Part shown: one piece after another, positions 7,006-14,076 of the stretch
How positions within the stretch are numbered: the stretch's first letter is position 1
Layout: each line of letters starts with the position of its first letter
Source of the DNA: Caulobacteraceae bacterium UBA5005
GTDB lineage: Bacteria > Pseudomonadota > Alphaproteobacteria > Caulobacterales > Caulobacteraceae
NCBI GenBank assembly: GCA_002398405.1
Contig: DGYN01000135.1
Span: 1-16,397, forward strand
Direction of reading: 5' to 3'
DNA: 16,397 bases
Program-made: the position numbers and the translations under genes
Notes under the pieces: model-generated
What the model saw: only the letters and a program-made list of their open reading frames with translations
Told to the model about the DNA's origin: nothing
The model's database searches: none

Positions 7006-7186
7006 CTCTTCCCTCACCGCGCGCTGCAAGCGCGGGGAGGGGGCTTTGACGCGAAGCGGCAAAGCGGGTGGGAGAGCCCCATGCGTCCGAGCGCTCTGAT
7101 CTAAGGGCCTTCCCCACCCGTCTCGCCCCGGATCAAGTCCGGGGCTCGCCACCCTCCCCTTCCTCGCGGAAGGTGAGGGAAAAGAG
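7006..7186. repeat. Composite palindromic intergenic element, copy A
   Basis: The element fills the gap between the stop codons of convergent holA and parB. Its ends are inverted (CTCTTCCCTCACC at 7006-7018; GGTGAGGGAAAAGAG at 7172-7186). It shares a 31-base identical block (7011-7041) and a 22-base identical block (7105-7126) with copy B at 15044-15204, which lies in the opposite orientation. The stem-rich sequence and position suggest it also serves as a bidirectional transcription terminator, an inference. Confidence 0.85.
7125..7145. repeat. CCCCGGA...TCCGGGG hairpin nested in copy A
   Basis: Eight-base arms GCCCCGGA (7125-7132) and TCCGGGGC (7138-7145) flank the loop TCAAG. Copy B has a shorter, unrelated CTGCG in this place. 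The same hairpin type forms the arms of the element at 15871-15986, so one repeat family appears to have landed within another. Confidence 0.7.
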
Positions 7187-7188
7187 GA

Positions 7189-8049
7189 TCAGCTCCCCGC
7201 CGCCGACAACTTGCGGCAGATCCAGTCCAGCTGTTCCAGGCTCTTGTACTTGACGCGGACCTCGCCATACCCGCCGGCGTCGCGGATTTCGACCTTGTAG
7301 CCAAGGGCCTCGGAGACGCGCTTTTCGAGATCGAGGGTGTCGATGTCCTTGGCCTTCCCCGCGCCGGGGGTCGACTTGGCCGGGGCGCCCTTGGCGAGGG
7401 CCTCAGCCTGGCGGACGTTGAGGCCCTCGGCGATGACGCGGTTGGCCAGGGCAATAGGGTCGGCGGCGACCATGGCCGCGCGGGCGTGGCCGGCGGTGAG
7501 TTTGCCATCCACCACCAGGGCCTGCACCTCGACCGGAAGCGTCAGCAATCTCAAGGTGTTGGTGATGTGGACACGGCTTTTGCCGACGGCGGTGGCGACG
7601 GTTTCCTGGGTGCGGCCAAAGCGCTCCATCAGGGCCTTGTAGCCGGCCGCCTCTTCGATGGGGTTGAGGTCGGTGCGCTGGACGTTTTCCAGGATGGCGA
7701 TTTCCAGGGCTTCGGCGTCGGATAGCTCGCGCACCACCACCGGGGCTTCGCGAAGGCCCGCCCGCTGGGCGGCGCGCCAGCGGCGCTCGCCGGCGACGAT
7801 CTGGTATTCCCCGGTAGCGCCGGGGGAGGGCCGGACCAGGATCGGCTGCAGCAGGCCCTTCTCGCGGATTGAGGCGGCAAGGCTTTCGATGTCGTCCTCG
7901 TCGAAGTGGCGCCGCGGCTGATCCGGGTTCCGGTGGATCAGTTCGATCGGCACGCCGCCGCCAGCCGCGGCGGGCACGGGGGCGGCTTCGCCGGCTTCTT
8001 CCAGGAGGGCCGAAAGCCCCCGTCCCAGACCGCGTTTGGATTCGACCAT
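7189..8049 (-). CDS. parB: Chromosome partitioning protein ParB
   Basis: ParB is the CTP-dependent DNA clamp that loads at parS and spreads along origin-proximal DNA, and it stimulates the ParA ATPase. The protein has 286 aa. The N-terminal KRGLGRGLSALL (5-16) is the ParA-activating segment. The CTP-binding/clamping domain has NPDQPRRHFDEDDIESLAASI (41-61), GLLQPILVR, GERRWR (88-93) and ENVQR (121-125). The parS-binding helix-turn-helix lies at about 147-170 (QETVATAVGKSRVHITNTLRLL). A linker rich in Lys, Ala and Pro leads to the C-terminal dimerisation domain, ending VRVKYKSLEQLDWICRKLSAAGS. The ATG at 8049 follows parA by 15 bases and its ribosome binding site (GAGGA) directly follows the parA stop TAG. 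Two cognate parS sites lie 3.3 kb upstream in the same cluster. Confidence 0.98.
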   Translation of the reverse strand: MVESKRGLGRGLSALLEEAGEAAPVPAAAGGGVPIELIHRNPDQPRRHFDEDDIESLAASIREKGLLQPILVRPSPGATGEYQIVAGERRWRAAQRAGLREAPVVVRELSDAEALEIAILENVQRTDLNPIEEAAGYKALMERFGRTQETVATAVGKSRVHITNTLRLLTLPVEVQALVVDGKLTAGHARAAMVAADPIALANRVIAEGLNVRQAEALAKGAPAKSTPGAGKAKDIDTLDLEKRVSEALGYKVEIRDAGGYGEVRVKYKSLEQLDWICRKLSAAGS

Positions 8050-8064
8050 GGTCGTTTCTTTCCT

Positions 8065-8868
8065 CTAGGCCGGCGTCAGGTTGCGGGCCCGTTCGCGCCC
8101 GACGACCTCCCGCGCAAGCTTCAGATAGGCCTGGCTGCCGGCGCATTCCAGATCGTAGATCAGGGCCGGCTTGCCAAAGCCCGGAGCCTCTGAAACCCTT
8201 ACGTTTCTTGGGATTTTCGTCTCGTAGACCTTGTCGCCGAAATGCTCGCGGACATCGCTTTCGACCTGTTTCGAGAGGCTGTTCCTCTTGTCGTACATGG
8301 TCAGGACGATGCCCTGGATCTCGAGCTTGGGGTTGAGCGAGGTCTTGACCAGCTCCACCGTCCGGCTGAGTTGCGACAGGCCCTCAAGGGCGAAGAATTC
8401 GGCCTGCAGCGGGACCAGCACCGCGTCGGCCGCGGCCATGGCGTTGACGGTGAGGACATTGAGCGACGGCGGGCAGTCGATCAGCACATAGGTGAAGCCC
8501 GCCTGGGCGGCGCGGAGTACGCCGATGGCGTCCCGCAGCCGGTATGACCGGCCCTGGGCGTTGGCCAGTTCCAGCTCTACCCCGGAGAGATCGGGGTCGG
8601 AGGGGGCGACGAAAAGTCCGCCGATGGCGGTTTCGATGGAAGCGTCCTGCAGGGTCGCTTCGCCCAAGAGAACGTCATAGGTGGTGATCTTGCGCTGACT
8701 CTTGGGGATGCCAAGACCGGTGGAGGCGTTGCCCTGCGGGTCGAGATCGATCAGCAGGACCTTTTCGCCGACCGCCGCCAGCGCTGTGCCGAGGTTTATC
8801 GCGGTGGTGGTTTTGCCAACCCCGCCCTTCTGGTTAGCGATGGAAAGTACGCGCATCCTATCGCTCAC
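8065..8868 (-). CDS. parA: Chromosome partitioning ATPase ParA
   Basis: ParA is the deviant-Walker ATPase that binds DNA nonspecifically as an ATP dimer and moves the ParB-parS complex during segregation. The protein has 267 aa. The deviant Walker A is KGGVGKTT (14-21, signature Lys14 and Lys19), the A' motif is LLIDLDPQGN (38-47), and the Walker B is VLIDCPPS (128-135). I choose GTG at 8868 because the 267-residue product matches the length and N-terminus expected for Caulobacter ParA and because GGAGGG lies eight bases upstream. ATG at 8856 (MRVLSIANQKGG) is the alternative and has a poorer site. The GTG start overlaps the end of rsmG by 11 bases. parB follows in the same unit. Confidence 0.97.
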   Translation of the reverse strand: MSDRMRVLSIANQKGGVGKTTTAINLGTALAAVGEKVLLIDLDPQGNASTGLGIPKSQRKITTYDVLLGEATLQDASIETAIGGLFVAPSDPDLSGVELELANAQGRSYRLRDAIGVLRAAQAGFTYVLIDCPPSLNVLTVNAMAAADAVLVPLQAEFFALEGLSQLSRTVELVKTSLNPKLEIQGIVLTMYDKRNSLSKQVESDVREHFGDKVYETKIPRNVRVSEAPGFGKPALIYDLECAGSQAYLKLAREVVGRERARNLTPA

Positions 8869-9493
8869 GAACCGGGCCCTCCACGATCAGGATGCGCCCG
8901 GCCGGGTCGGACAGGCTTTCCCGTAAACTGTGCTGGAACCGCCAAGACTTCGCCGCCTCATCGAGCTCGGCCAGCACATCCTGGCCTTTAAGGAACATAC
9001 CCTTGGCCCCCCGCTCAAGGTAGGGCCGGGCGTACCCTAGCAGGCGGTGCGTGGGCGCGCATGCGCGGGCGGTGACGATATCCACGTATATCTTCAGGGA
9101 TTCCGCCCGATCGTTATGCACGGTGGCGGGGAGATCGAGCGCCGTCACGACCTCGCTGAGGAAGCGGCAGCGCTTGGCCATGCTTTCCACCAGATGGATT
9201 TGGGCGCCCTCCTTGCCCTTCAGGAGGATCGCCAGGACGATGCCTGGGAAGCCCGCGCCGGCCCCAAGGTCAGCCCAGGTCAGGGCGTCGGGCTCCAACT
9301 CCAGGAGTTGCGCGGAATCATAGACGTGGCGCGGCCAGAAGGCGGCCAGCGCCGAGGGTCCGACGAGGTTCATCTTCTCGTTCCACTCGACCAGGAGGTC
9401 GCGGAAGGCCGCCAGGTCGGCCATCTGCGCTTCGCTGGCGCGCAGGGCCGCCTGGAAGCTTTTGGCGTCAGGCGGCGCGGGGGCGGCGGACAT
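8858..9493 (-). CDS. rsmG: 16S rRNA (guanine527-N7) methyltransferase RsmG (GidB)
   Basis: RsmG methylates N7 of G527 in 16S rRNA using S-adenosylmethionine; loss gives low-level streptomycin resistance in several bacteria. The 211-residue product is a normal length. The SAM motif is DLGAGAGFPG (75-84), preceded by the family signature WNEKMNLVGPSALAAFWPRHVYDS (37-60). HLVESMAKRCRFLSEV (100-115) and VTARACAPTHRLLGYA (140-155) are the next conserved blocks. A longer frame reaches back into mnmG, but its extra residues are a Pro/Ser-rich shadow of that gene. ATG at 9493 gives the proper N-terminus and a 26-base overlap with mnmG. The order mnmG-rsmG-parA-parB is the common arrangement near bacterial origins. 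Confidence 0.96.
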   Translation of the reverse strand: MSAAPAPPDAKSFQAALRASEAQMADLAAFRDLLVEWNEKMNLVGPSALAAFWPRHVYDSAQLLELEPDALTWADLGAGAGFPGIVLAILLKGKEGAQIHLVESMAKRCRFLSEVVTALDLPATVHNDRAESLKIYVDIVTARACAPTHRLLGYARPYLERGAKGMFLKGQDVLAELDEAAKSWRFQHSLRESLSDPAGRILIVEGPVRER

Positions 9494-11321
9494 GGGCAAG
9501 CAGGGCGGTGAGGGCGCCGGGGGTGACGCCTTCGATGCGGCCGGCCTGGCCAAGGGTTGTGGGGCGGACTGCGGCAAGCTTGGTCCGGACCTCGTTGGAA
9601 AGGCCGCCGATGGAGCCGTAGTCGAGGTCGTCCGGCAGGGTGAGGTCTTCGTCGCGGCGGAAGGCTTCGACATCGGCGGCCTGGCGGTCGAGATAGCCGG
9701 CATAGGCGGCCTCAATTTCCAGCTGCTCGCGGACTGCGGGGGCGAAACTGGCGATCTGCGGCCAGACGGCTGCAAGCCGATCCATGTCGATATCGGGATA
9801 GGCCAGGAGCTGGATCAGATTGCGCCGCTGACCGTCGGCATTGACCTTGAATCCGTATTTGCCGGCCTCGGCGGGGGTCATGGTCAGGCCGGCGGCGGTT
9901 GCGCGGGCGGCGGCCAGGGCCTTGGCCTTTTCGCCATAGGCCGCGGCGCGCACGGGGCCCACGATGCCGAGCGCCACGCCCTTTTCGGTCAGCCGCTGGT
10001 CGGCGTTGTCGGCGCGCAGGATCAGGCGGAATTCGGCGCGGCTGGTGAACATTCGATAGGGTTCGGTGACGCCGCGGGTGACGAGGTCGTCGATCAGCAC
10101 GCCGATGTAGGCCTCGTCCCGGGCGAAGGTGGCCGGCTCCAGGCCTTTAGCGGCTCGGGCCGCGTTGAGCCCCGCGACGAGCCCCTGGGCGCCGGCTTCT
10201 TCATAACCGGTGGTGCCGTTGATCTGGCCGGCCAGGTAGAGACCGGGAAGGGCCTTCACTTCCAGGGCGGGGGATAGCTCGCGCGGGTCCACATAGTCAT
10301 ATTCGATGGCGTAGCCGTAGCGCTTGACCACCACGTCCTCGAGGCCGGGGATGGTGCGCAGGAAGAGATCCTGGGTTTCCTCGGACACCGAGGTGGAGAT
10401 GCCGTTCGGATAGACAGTGTCGTCGTCCAGGCCCTCCGGTTCCAGGAAGATCTGGTGGCTGGTGCGGTCGGCGAAGCGGACGACCTTGTCCTCGATCGAG
10501 GGGCAATAGCGCGGGCCGACGCCGGTCGCGCGGCCGCTGTAGACGTGGGATTCGCCAAGGCGGTCGGCGATGATCTGGTGGGTTTGCGCCGTGGTGTAGG
10601 TGACGCCGCAGGCGATCTGGGGCGTGGTGATCTTGTCGGTCAGGAAGGAGAAGGGGACGGGATCGGCGTCAGCCGCCTGCATCTCCAGCCGGTCCCAGTG
10701 GATGGAGGAGGCCTGCAGGCGGGCGGGGGTGCCGGTCTTCAGACGGCCCATGTTCAGTCGCATCTTATATAGACGGTCGGCGAGTCCGATGGAGGGCGCA
10801 TCGCCGACGCGGCCGGCGGGGATGCGGTCTTCGCCACGGTGGATGACACCGTTGAGGAAGGTGCCGGTGGTCAGGACGACGGTTGCCGCGACATAAGTTT
10901 TACCACTCGCGCCGAGAGCCCCGGTGAGCTGGCCGTCTTCGAGGATGAGGTCTTCGACGCCGTCAGCGATAATGTCGAGATTGGGGGTGGCGGAGAGTTC
11001 CGCCTGCATGGCTTCGCGATAGAGACGCCGGTCGATCTGGCTACGGGGTCCGCGCACGGCGGGGCCTCGGGAGCGGTTGAGCAGGCGGAACTGAATGCCC
11101 GCCTTATCGGCCAGGCGGCCCATGAGGCCGTCGAGGGCGTCGATCTCGCGGACCAGGTGGCCCTTGCCCAGGCCGCCGATGGCGGGATTGCAGGACATCT
11201 CGCCGATGGTGTCGACCTTGTGGGTGAGCAGCAGGGTGCGCGCGCCAAACCGCGCCGCCGCCGCAGCGGCCTCGCAACCGGCGTGTCCGCCGCCGATGAC
11301 AATGACGTCCCAGGAGGTCAT
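9468..11321 (-). CDS. mnmG: tRNA uridine-5-carboxymethylaminomethyl modification enzyme MnmG (GidA)
   Basis: MnmG is the FAD-dependent partner of MnmE. Together they add the cmnm5 group to wobble uridine 34 of several tRNAs using methylene-tetrahydrofolate and glycine. The protein has 617 aa, normal length. The FAD dinucleotide fold starts DVIVIGGGHAGCEAA (5-19). The conserved MSCNPAIGGLGKGHLVREID (42-61) holds Cys44, and Cys273 lies in GPRYCPSIEDKV, the two cysteines highlighted in studies of E. coli MnmG. The C-terminal helical domain (YIGVLIDDLVTRGVTEPYRMFTSRAEFRL and YGSIGGLSNEVRTKL) contacts MnmE and tRNA. No ribosome binding site precedes the ATG; a promoter-like -10 eight bases upstream suggests a leaderless message. 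Two parS sites lie just upstream. Confidence 0.98.
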   Translation of the reverse strand: MTSWDVIVIGGGHAGCEAAAAAARFGARTLLLTHKVDTIGEMSCNPAIGGLGKGHLVREIDALDGLMGRLADKAGIQFRLLNRSRGPAVRGPRSQIDRRLYREAMQAELSATPNLDIIADGVEDLILEDGQLTGALGASGKTYVAATVVLTTGTFLNGVIHRGEDRIPAGRVGDAPSIGLADRLYKMRLNMGRLKTGTPARLQASSIHWDRLEMQAADADPVPFSFLTDKITTPQIACGVTYTTAQTHQIIADRLGESHVYSGRATGVGPRYCPSIEDKVVRFADRTSHQIFLEPEGLDDDTVYPNGISTSVSEETQDLFLRTIPGLEDVVVKRYGYAIEYDYVDPRELSPALEVKALPGLYLAGQINGTTGYEEAGAQGLVAGLNAARAAKGLEPATFARDEAYIGVLIDDLVTRGVTEPYRMFTSRAEFRLILRADNADQRLTEKGVALGIVGPVRAAAYGEKAKALAAARATAAGLTMTPAEAGKYGFKVNADGQRRNLIQLLAYPDIDMDRLAAVWPQIASFAPAVREQLEIEAAYAGYLDRQAADVEAFRRDEDLTLPDDLDYGSIGGLSNEVRTKLAAVRPTTLGQAGRIEGVTPGALTALLAHVRRPRAA

Positions 11322-11329
11322 GAGGCGGG

Positions 11330-11359
11330 ATATAGGGTTGGGAGGGCGCCAGAGTCGAG
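11330..11359 (-). promoter_or_regulatory. Candidate leaderless promoter of mnmG with a GANTC site
   Basis: On the minus strand CTCGAC (11359-11354) and CTATAT (11335-11330) are 18 bases apart. Only eight bases separate the -10 from the mnmG ATG at 11321, so transcription would begin at or near the start codon, in keeping with the absence of a ribosome binding site. A CcrM methylation site GAGTC (11352-11356) overlaps the -35. The nearer parS (11368-11385) sits immediately upstream. The -35 is weak, so this is tentative. Confidence 0.4.
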
Positions 11360-11367
11360 CTTTGCCG

Positions 11368-11385
11368 ATGTTTCACGTGAAACAT
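11368..11385. promoter_or_regulatory. parS: parS centromere site 1
   Basis: The 18-base perfect palindrome ATGTTTCACGTGAAACAT contains the 16-base consensus parS TGTTTCACGTGAAACA with no mismatch. ParB loads here and spreads. It lies upstream of mnmG, in the same cluster as parAB. Confidence 0.97.
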
Positions 11386-11409
11386 GGACCGCTCAGATCA
11401 CATCCGACA

Positions 11410-11427
11410 ATGTTTCACGTGAAACAT
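11410..11427. promoter_or_regulatory. parS: parS centromere site 2
   Basis: A second, identical 18-base palindrome ATGTTTCACGTGAAACAT. Its centre is 42 bases from that of site 1, close to four turns of B-form DNA, so both sites face the same side of the helix. Its last base is also the last base of the stop codon (11429-11427) of the small exported protein gene. Confidence 0.97.
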
Positions 11428-11765
11428 CACCGCCGGGCGGGTGGCAGGCTGCAGCTGATCACCGCCGCGATGGGCAAATCAATGAACGAGCCCGCCGGCT
11501 GAAACCGGACGGTGCGAGTCTCGGCGTCGTATTCGCCATCAACGCGGTCCTTCAGGGGTCCGCTGACCCAATGCACCTTGGCCCCGCGCAGCTCATAGAT
11601 CCCAGGCTGCTGCATGAAGGTGTAGTTGGGGATTTCGAAGAAGCTAAGTTCGACGCGCAGGGTGGGGCCGTTCAACGACCCGGCCTCGGTGATCTCGCAG
11701 GCGGTGTAAGTCCCCTCCGGCACGGTAGGTGCTTGCAGGGCCGCGATGAGGGCGAGGGCGAGCAT
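11427..11765 (-). CDS. Small exported protein of unknown function
   Basis: I do not recognise a family. The protein has 112 aa and starts with a short hydrophobic stretch (MLALALIAALQAP) that reads as a signal peptide lacking a basic n-region. The mature part has alternating polar and hydrophobic segments typical of small beta-rich periplasmic proteins (RVELSFFEIPNYTFMQQPGIYELRGAKVHWVSGPLKDRVDGEYD and TRTVRFQPAGSF) and two cysteines (23 and 105) that could form a disulfide joining the ends. The start codon follows the mnmE stop by two bases on the same strand, so the gene is likely cotranscribed with mnmE. The stop codon touches parS site 2. The tight spacing and protein-like composition argue that it is a real gene. 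Confidence 0.7.
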   Translation of the reverse strand: MLALALIAALQAPTVPEGTYTACEITEAGSLNGPTLRVELSFFEIPNYTFMQQPGIYELRGAKVHWVSGPLKDRVDGEYDAETRTVRFQPAGSFIDLPIAAVISCSLPPARR

Positions 11766-11767
11766 GG

Positions 11768-13090
11768 CTATTTCCCGATGCAGAACTTGGCGAACACCTG
11801 ATCCAGGACGTCCTCCGGGTCAATGCGCCCAGTGACGCGGCCAAGGGCGCGGGCGGCGAGACGGACATCCTCGGCGGCCAGCTCCGGGGACTGGCGAAGG
11901 GCGACCAGAGCCCGTGTCAGGTGAGACAGGGCGTCTTTCAGCAAGGCGGCGTGGCGGGCGCGGGTCACGGCGGGAAATTCAGAGCCGGCCAAGGCGGCGA
12001 TGATCTTGCCCTCAATGGCCTCGCGCAGGGCCAGCATGCCTTCGCCAGTAGCGGCTGAGACGGGCAGGGCTCCGGCGGCGGCCTCGCCATCGGCGCCGAT
12101 CGGCAGGTCGGCCTTGGCGAGGATCGGGATATCTGTGGGTTTGGTGAGATCCATGGCCTCGCGCCACGCCTCTCCCGACGCCGAGCCGTCGATGACCCAA
12201 AGGCGCAGGTCCGCATCCTCCGCCCAGGCGCGGGCGCGGCGCACGCCCTCCTGCTCGATGGGATCGTCCGAAGCGCGGATTCCGGCGGTGTCGGCCAGCA
12301 GGGCGCGATAGCCGGCGATATCCATAGGGACCTCGACCACGTCGCGGGTGGTGCCGGCGATATCGGTGACAATGGCTGCGTCGCGGCCCGCCAGGGCGTT
12401 AAGCAGGGAGGATTTGCCAGCGTTAGGCGCGCCGATCAGGGCGATGCGGAAGCCCTCTCTCACCAGGCGGCCCCGGTCGCCTTCCAGCACCGCCGCGTCG
12501 AGATCGGCGATCAGGGCCTTCAAGGGCGGAGAGGCCTTGTCCGCCAGGTCTGAGGGCAGGTCCTCATCAGGGAAATCGACATTGGCCTCGAGCAGGGCAA
12601 GGGCCTCGATCAGGCGGGAGCGCCAGGCCTCGTGCCGCTCCGAAAGGGCCCCGCCGAGCTGGGCGAGGGCCTGTTTGGCCTGGGCCTTGGTCTGGGCGTC
12701 GATGAGGTCTGCGACCCCTTCGGCCTGGGCGAGATCGAGCTTACCCCGTTCAAAGGCGCGGCGGGTGAATTCGCCGGGGTCAGCGGGGCGCAGGCCCAAG
12801 GCCAGCAAGGCGTCAGTCAGGCTTTCGATGACGGCCGGGCCGCCATGGATATGGAATTCGGCGGCGTCTTCGCCGGTGTAGCTGGCCGGGCCCTCGAACC
12901 ATAGGACCAGGGCTTCGTCGATGACCCCGCCGGCCACATCGCACAGGGTGCGCAACGAAGCCTTGCGGGCCTTTAGTTTCTTGCCGGTGATGGCCTCGAC
13001 GACCTTGCCGCTCCCGGGGCCGGAAACCCGCACTACCGCCACCGCCGAGCGGCCGGGCGCGGTCGCCAGGGCGAAGATTGTGTCAGACAC
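11768..13090 (-). CDS. mnmE: tRNA modification GTPase MnmE (TrmE)
   Basis: MnmE is the GTPase partner of MnmG in wobble-uridine modification. The protein has 440 aa. The N-terminal tetrahydrofolate-binding domain starts DTIFALATAPGRSAVAVVRVSGP and contains YTGEDAAEFHIHGGPAV. The G domain, inserted in the helical domain, shows the P-loop GAPNAGKSS (220-228), the switch I segment DIAGTTRD (243-250) and DTAG (267-270). The C-terminus ends in the catalytic CIGK (437-440), with Cys437 essential in the family. The fourth guanine-recognition motif, normally NKxD, reads AKAD (325-328), lacking Asn. DUF6489 lies 6 bp upstream and the small exported protein 2 bp downstream, so all three probably share a message. 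Confidence 0.97.
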   Translation of the reverse strand: MSDTIFALATAPGRSAVAVVRVSGPGSGKVVEAITGKKLKARKASLRTLCDVAGGVIDEALVLWFEGPASYTGEDAAEFHIHGGPAVIESLTDALLALGLRPADPGEFTRRAFERGKLDLAQAEGVADLIDAQTKAQAKQALAQLGGALSERHEAWRSRLIEALALLEANVDFPDEDLPSDLADKASPPLKALIADLDAAVLEGDRGRLVREGFRIALIGAPNAGKSSLLNALAGRDAAIVTDIAGTTRDVVEVPMDIAGYRALLADTAGIRASDDPIEQEGVRRARAWAEDADLRLWVIDGSASGEAWREAMDLTKPTDIPILAKADLPIGADGEAAAGALPVSAATGEGMLALREAIEGKIIAALAGSEFPAVTRARHAALLKDALSHLTRALVALRQSPELAAEDVRLAARALGRVTGRIDPEDVLDQVFAKFCIGK

Positions 13091-13096
13091 CGGCGC

Positions 13097-13306
13097 TTAC
13101 TTCTGTCCGGCGGCCGAGGTCATCATCTTCATGAACTGCTCCTGGGCCTGGCCGCCCATGGCCCACCAGGACTTCATGGCCTCCTCCGGATCCATGCGCT
13201 TCTGCATCTCGGCGACGAGTTGCTCATTGAGCGGCGTCACGTCGGGCAGGCCCATGAAGGCCCGCGCTTCCTCAGGGGTGCAGTCGATATTGACCGTAAC
13301 TTTCAT
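13097..13306 (-). CDS. DUF6489 family small protein
   Basis: This is a short cytoplasmic protein of 69 aa beginning MKVTVNIDCTPEEARAFMGLPDVTPLN, which I recognise as the alphaproteobacterial DUF6489 family, of unknown function. The N-terminal part is a beta strand followed by the conserved CTPEEARAFMGLPDV. The rest is amphipathic helix (EQLVAEMQKRMDPEEAMKSWWAMGGQAQEQFMKMM) with a WW pair and many Met residues, reminiscent of small phasin-like proteins, though that likeness is only impressionistic. It has no signal peptide or membrane segment. It is the first gene of the mnmE unit and is divergent from the hydrolase gene across 80 bases that should hold both promoters. I could not pick out convincing hexamers there. 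Confidence 0.88.
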   Translation of the reverse strand: MKVTVNIDCTPEEARAFMGLPDVTPLNEQLVAEMQKRMDPEEAMKSWWAMGGQAQEQFMKMMTSAAGQK

Positions 13307-13386
13307 GCTTCAAAGCTCCCGCTTGCAGCCGTCATCATGACCTGCATAACGCTAGTCGGCAGAAAATCACAAAAGGGAGCCGGCGG

Positions 13387-14076
13387 ATGGGCGAATTTCG
13401 AACGATCAGGGCCGAGGGAGGCGAGTTCCAGGCCTATGTCGCGACACCTGTCGCGCAGGGCGCGCCCGCCGTCGTCGTCCTGCAGGAGATCTTCGGGGTC
13501 AATGCGGTGATCCGCGGCATCGCCGACGATCTGGCGGCCAAGGGATTCCTGGCGATCGCGCCCGATCTCTTCTGGCGCCTTACGCCCGGCGTCGACATCA
13601 CCGACCAGACGCCCGAGGAATGGAAGATCGCGCTCGATTACATGAACAGGTTCGACGTCGATAAGGGCGTCGGCGATATCGCCGCGACCATCGACGCCAT
13701 AAGGCCGGACAGCAACGGCAAGGTCGGAGCCGTGGGCTACTGCCTGGGGGGTCTGCTAGCCTTTCTGACCGCCAGCCGAACCGATAGCGACGCGTCGGTC
13801 TCCTATTACGGCGTTGGCCTGGAAAACCGGGTCGGGGAGGCGGGGGATATCGAGAAACCCCTGATGCTCCACATCGCCGAGAAGGACAGCTTTTCCTCCG
13901 ATGCGGCGCGGCAGGTGGTGGTCAGCGCGCTCAAGGACCATGCGCAGGTCACCATCCATATCTATGAGGGCCGCGACCACGCCTTTGCGCGGCCAGGGGG
14001 CGAGCATTGGCACGCGGCCGACGCGGCGCTCGCCAATCAGCGCACGATCGACTTCTTCAAGGCGCATCTTTCCTGA
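13387..14076 (+). CDS. Dienelactone hydrolase family protein
   Basis: This is an alpha/beta hydrolase of 229 aa of the dienelactone hydrolase family. It has the unusual cysteine nucleophile in GYCLGG (Cys119), with Asp167 (AEKDSF) and His198 (GRDHAF) completing the triad and Glu34 in VVLQEIFGVN at the position of the regulatory Glu of classical dienelactone hydrolase. The DLFWRLTPGVDIT segment (60-72) is common in this family. True dienelactone hydrolase opens dienelactone to maleylacetate in chloroaromatic degradation, but no other catabolic gene is present, so the substrate may be a different ester or lactone. It has no signal peptide. The ATG has GGGAG upstream. The stop codon overlaps the start of the quinone reductase gene (TGATG). 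Confidence 0.93.
   Translation: MGEFRTIRAEGGEFQAYVATPVAQGAPAVVVLQEIFGVNAVIRGIADDLAAKGFLAIAPDLFWRLTPGVDITDQTPEEWKIALDYMNRFDVDKGVGDIAATIDAIRPDSNGKVGAVGYCLGGLLAFLTASRTDSDASVSYYGVGLENRVGEAGDIEKPLMLHIAEKDSFSSDAARQVVVSALKDHAQVTIHIYEGRDHAFARPGGEHWHAADAALANQRTIDFFKAHLS

Noticed and set aside
9494..9775. Longer RsmG N-terminus reaching 9775
   Set aside because: The additional 94 residues overlap mnmG in another frame and are low-complexity Pro/Ser/Ala sequence.
9462..10277. 271-codon Gly-rich plus-strand frame opposite mnmG
   Set aside because: Composition (Gly/Ala/Val-rich) is that of the reverse complement of a high-GC gene; no start context or family.
11104..11385. 93-codon minus-strand ORF starting MFHVKH within the mnmG 5' region
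   Set aside because: MFHVKH is simply the translation of the parS palindrome, and the rest is a shadow frame of mnmG.
14007..14075. Longer quinone reductase start at 14007
   Set aside because: It lies wholly inside the hydrolase gene; ATG 14076 fits the family and the one-base overlap.
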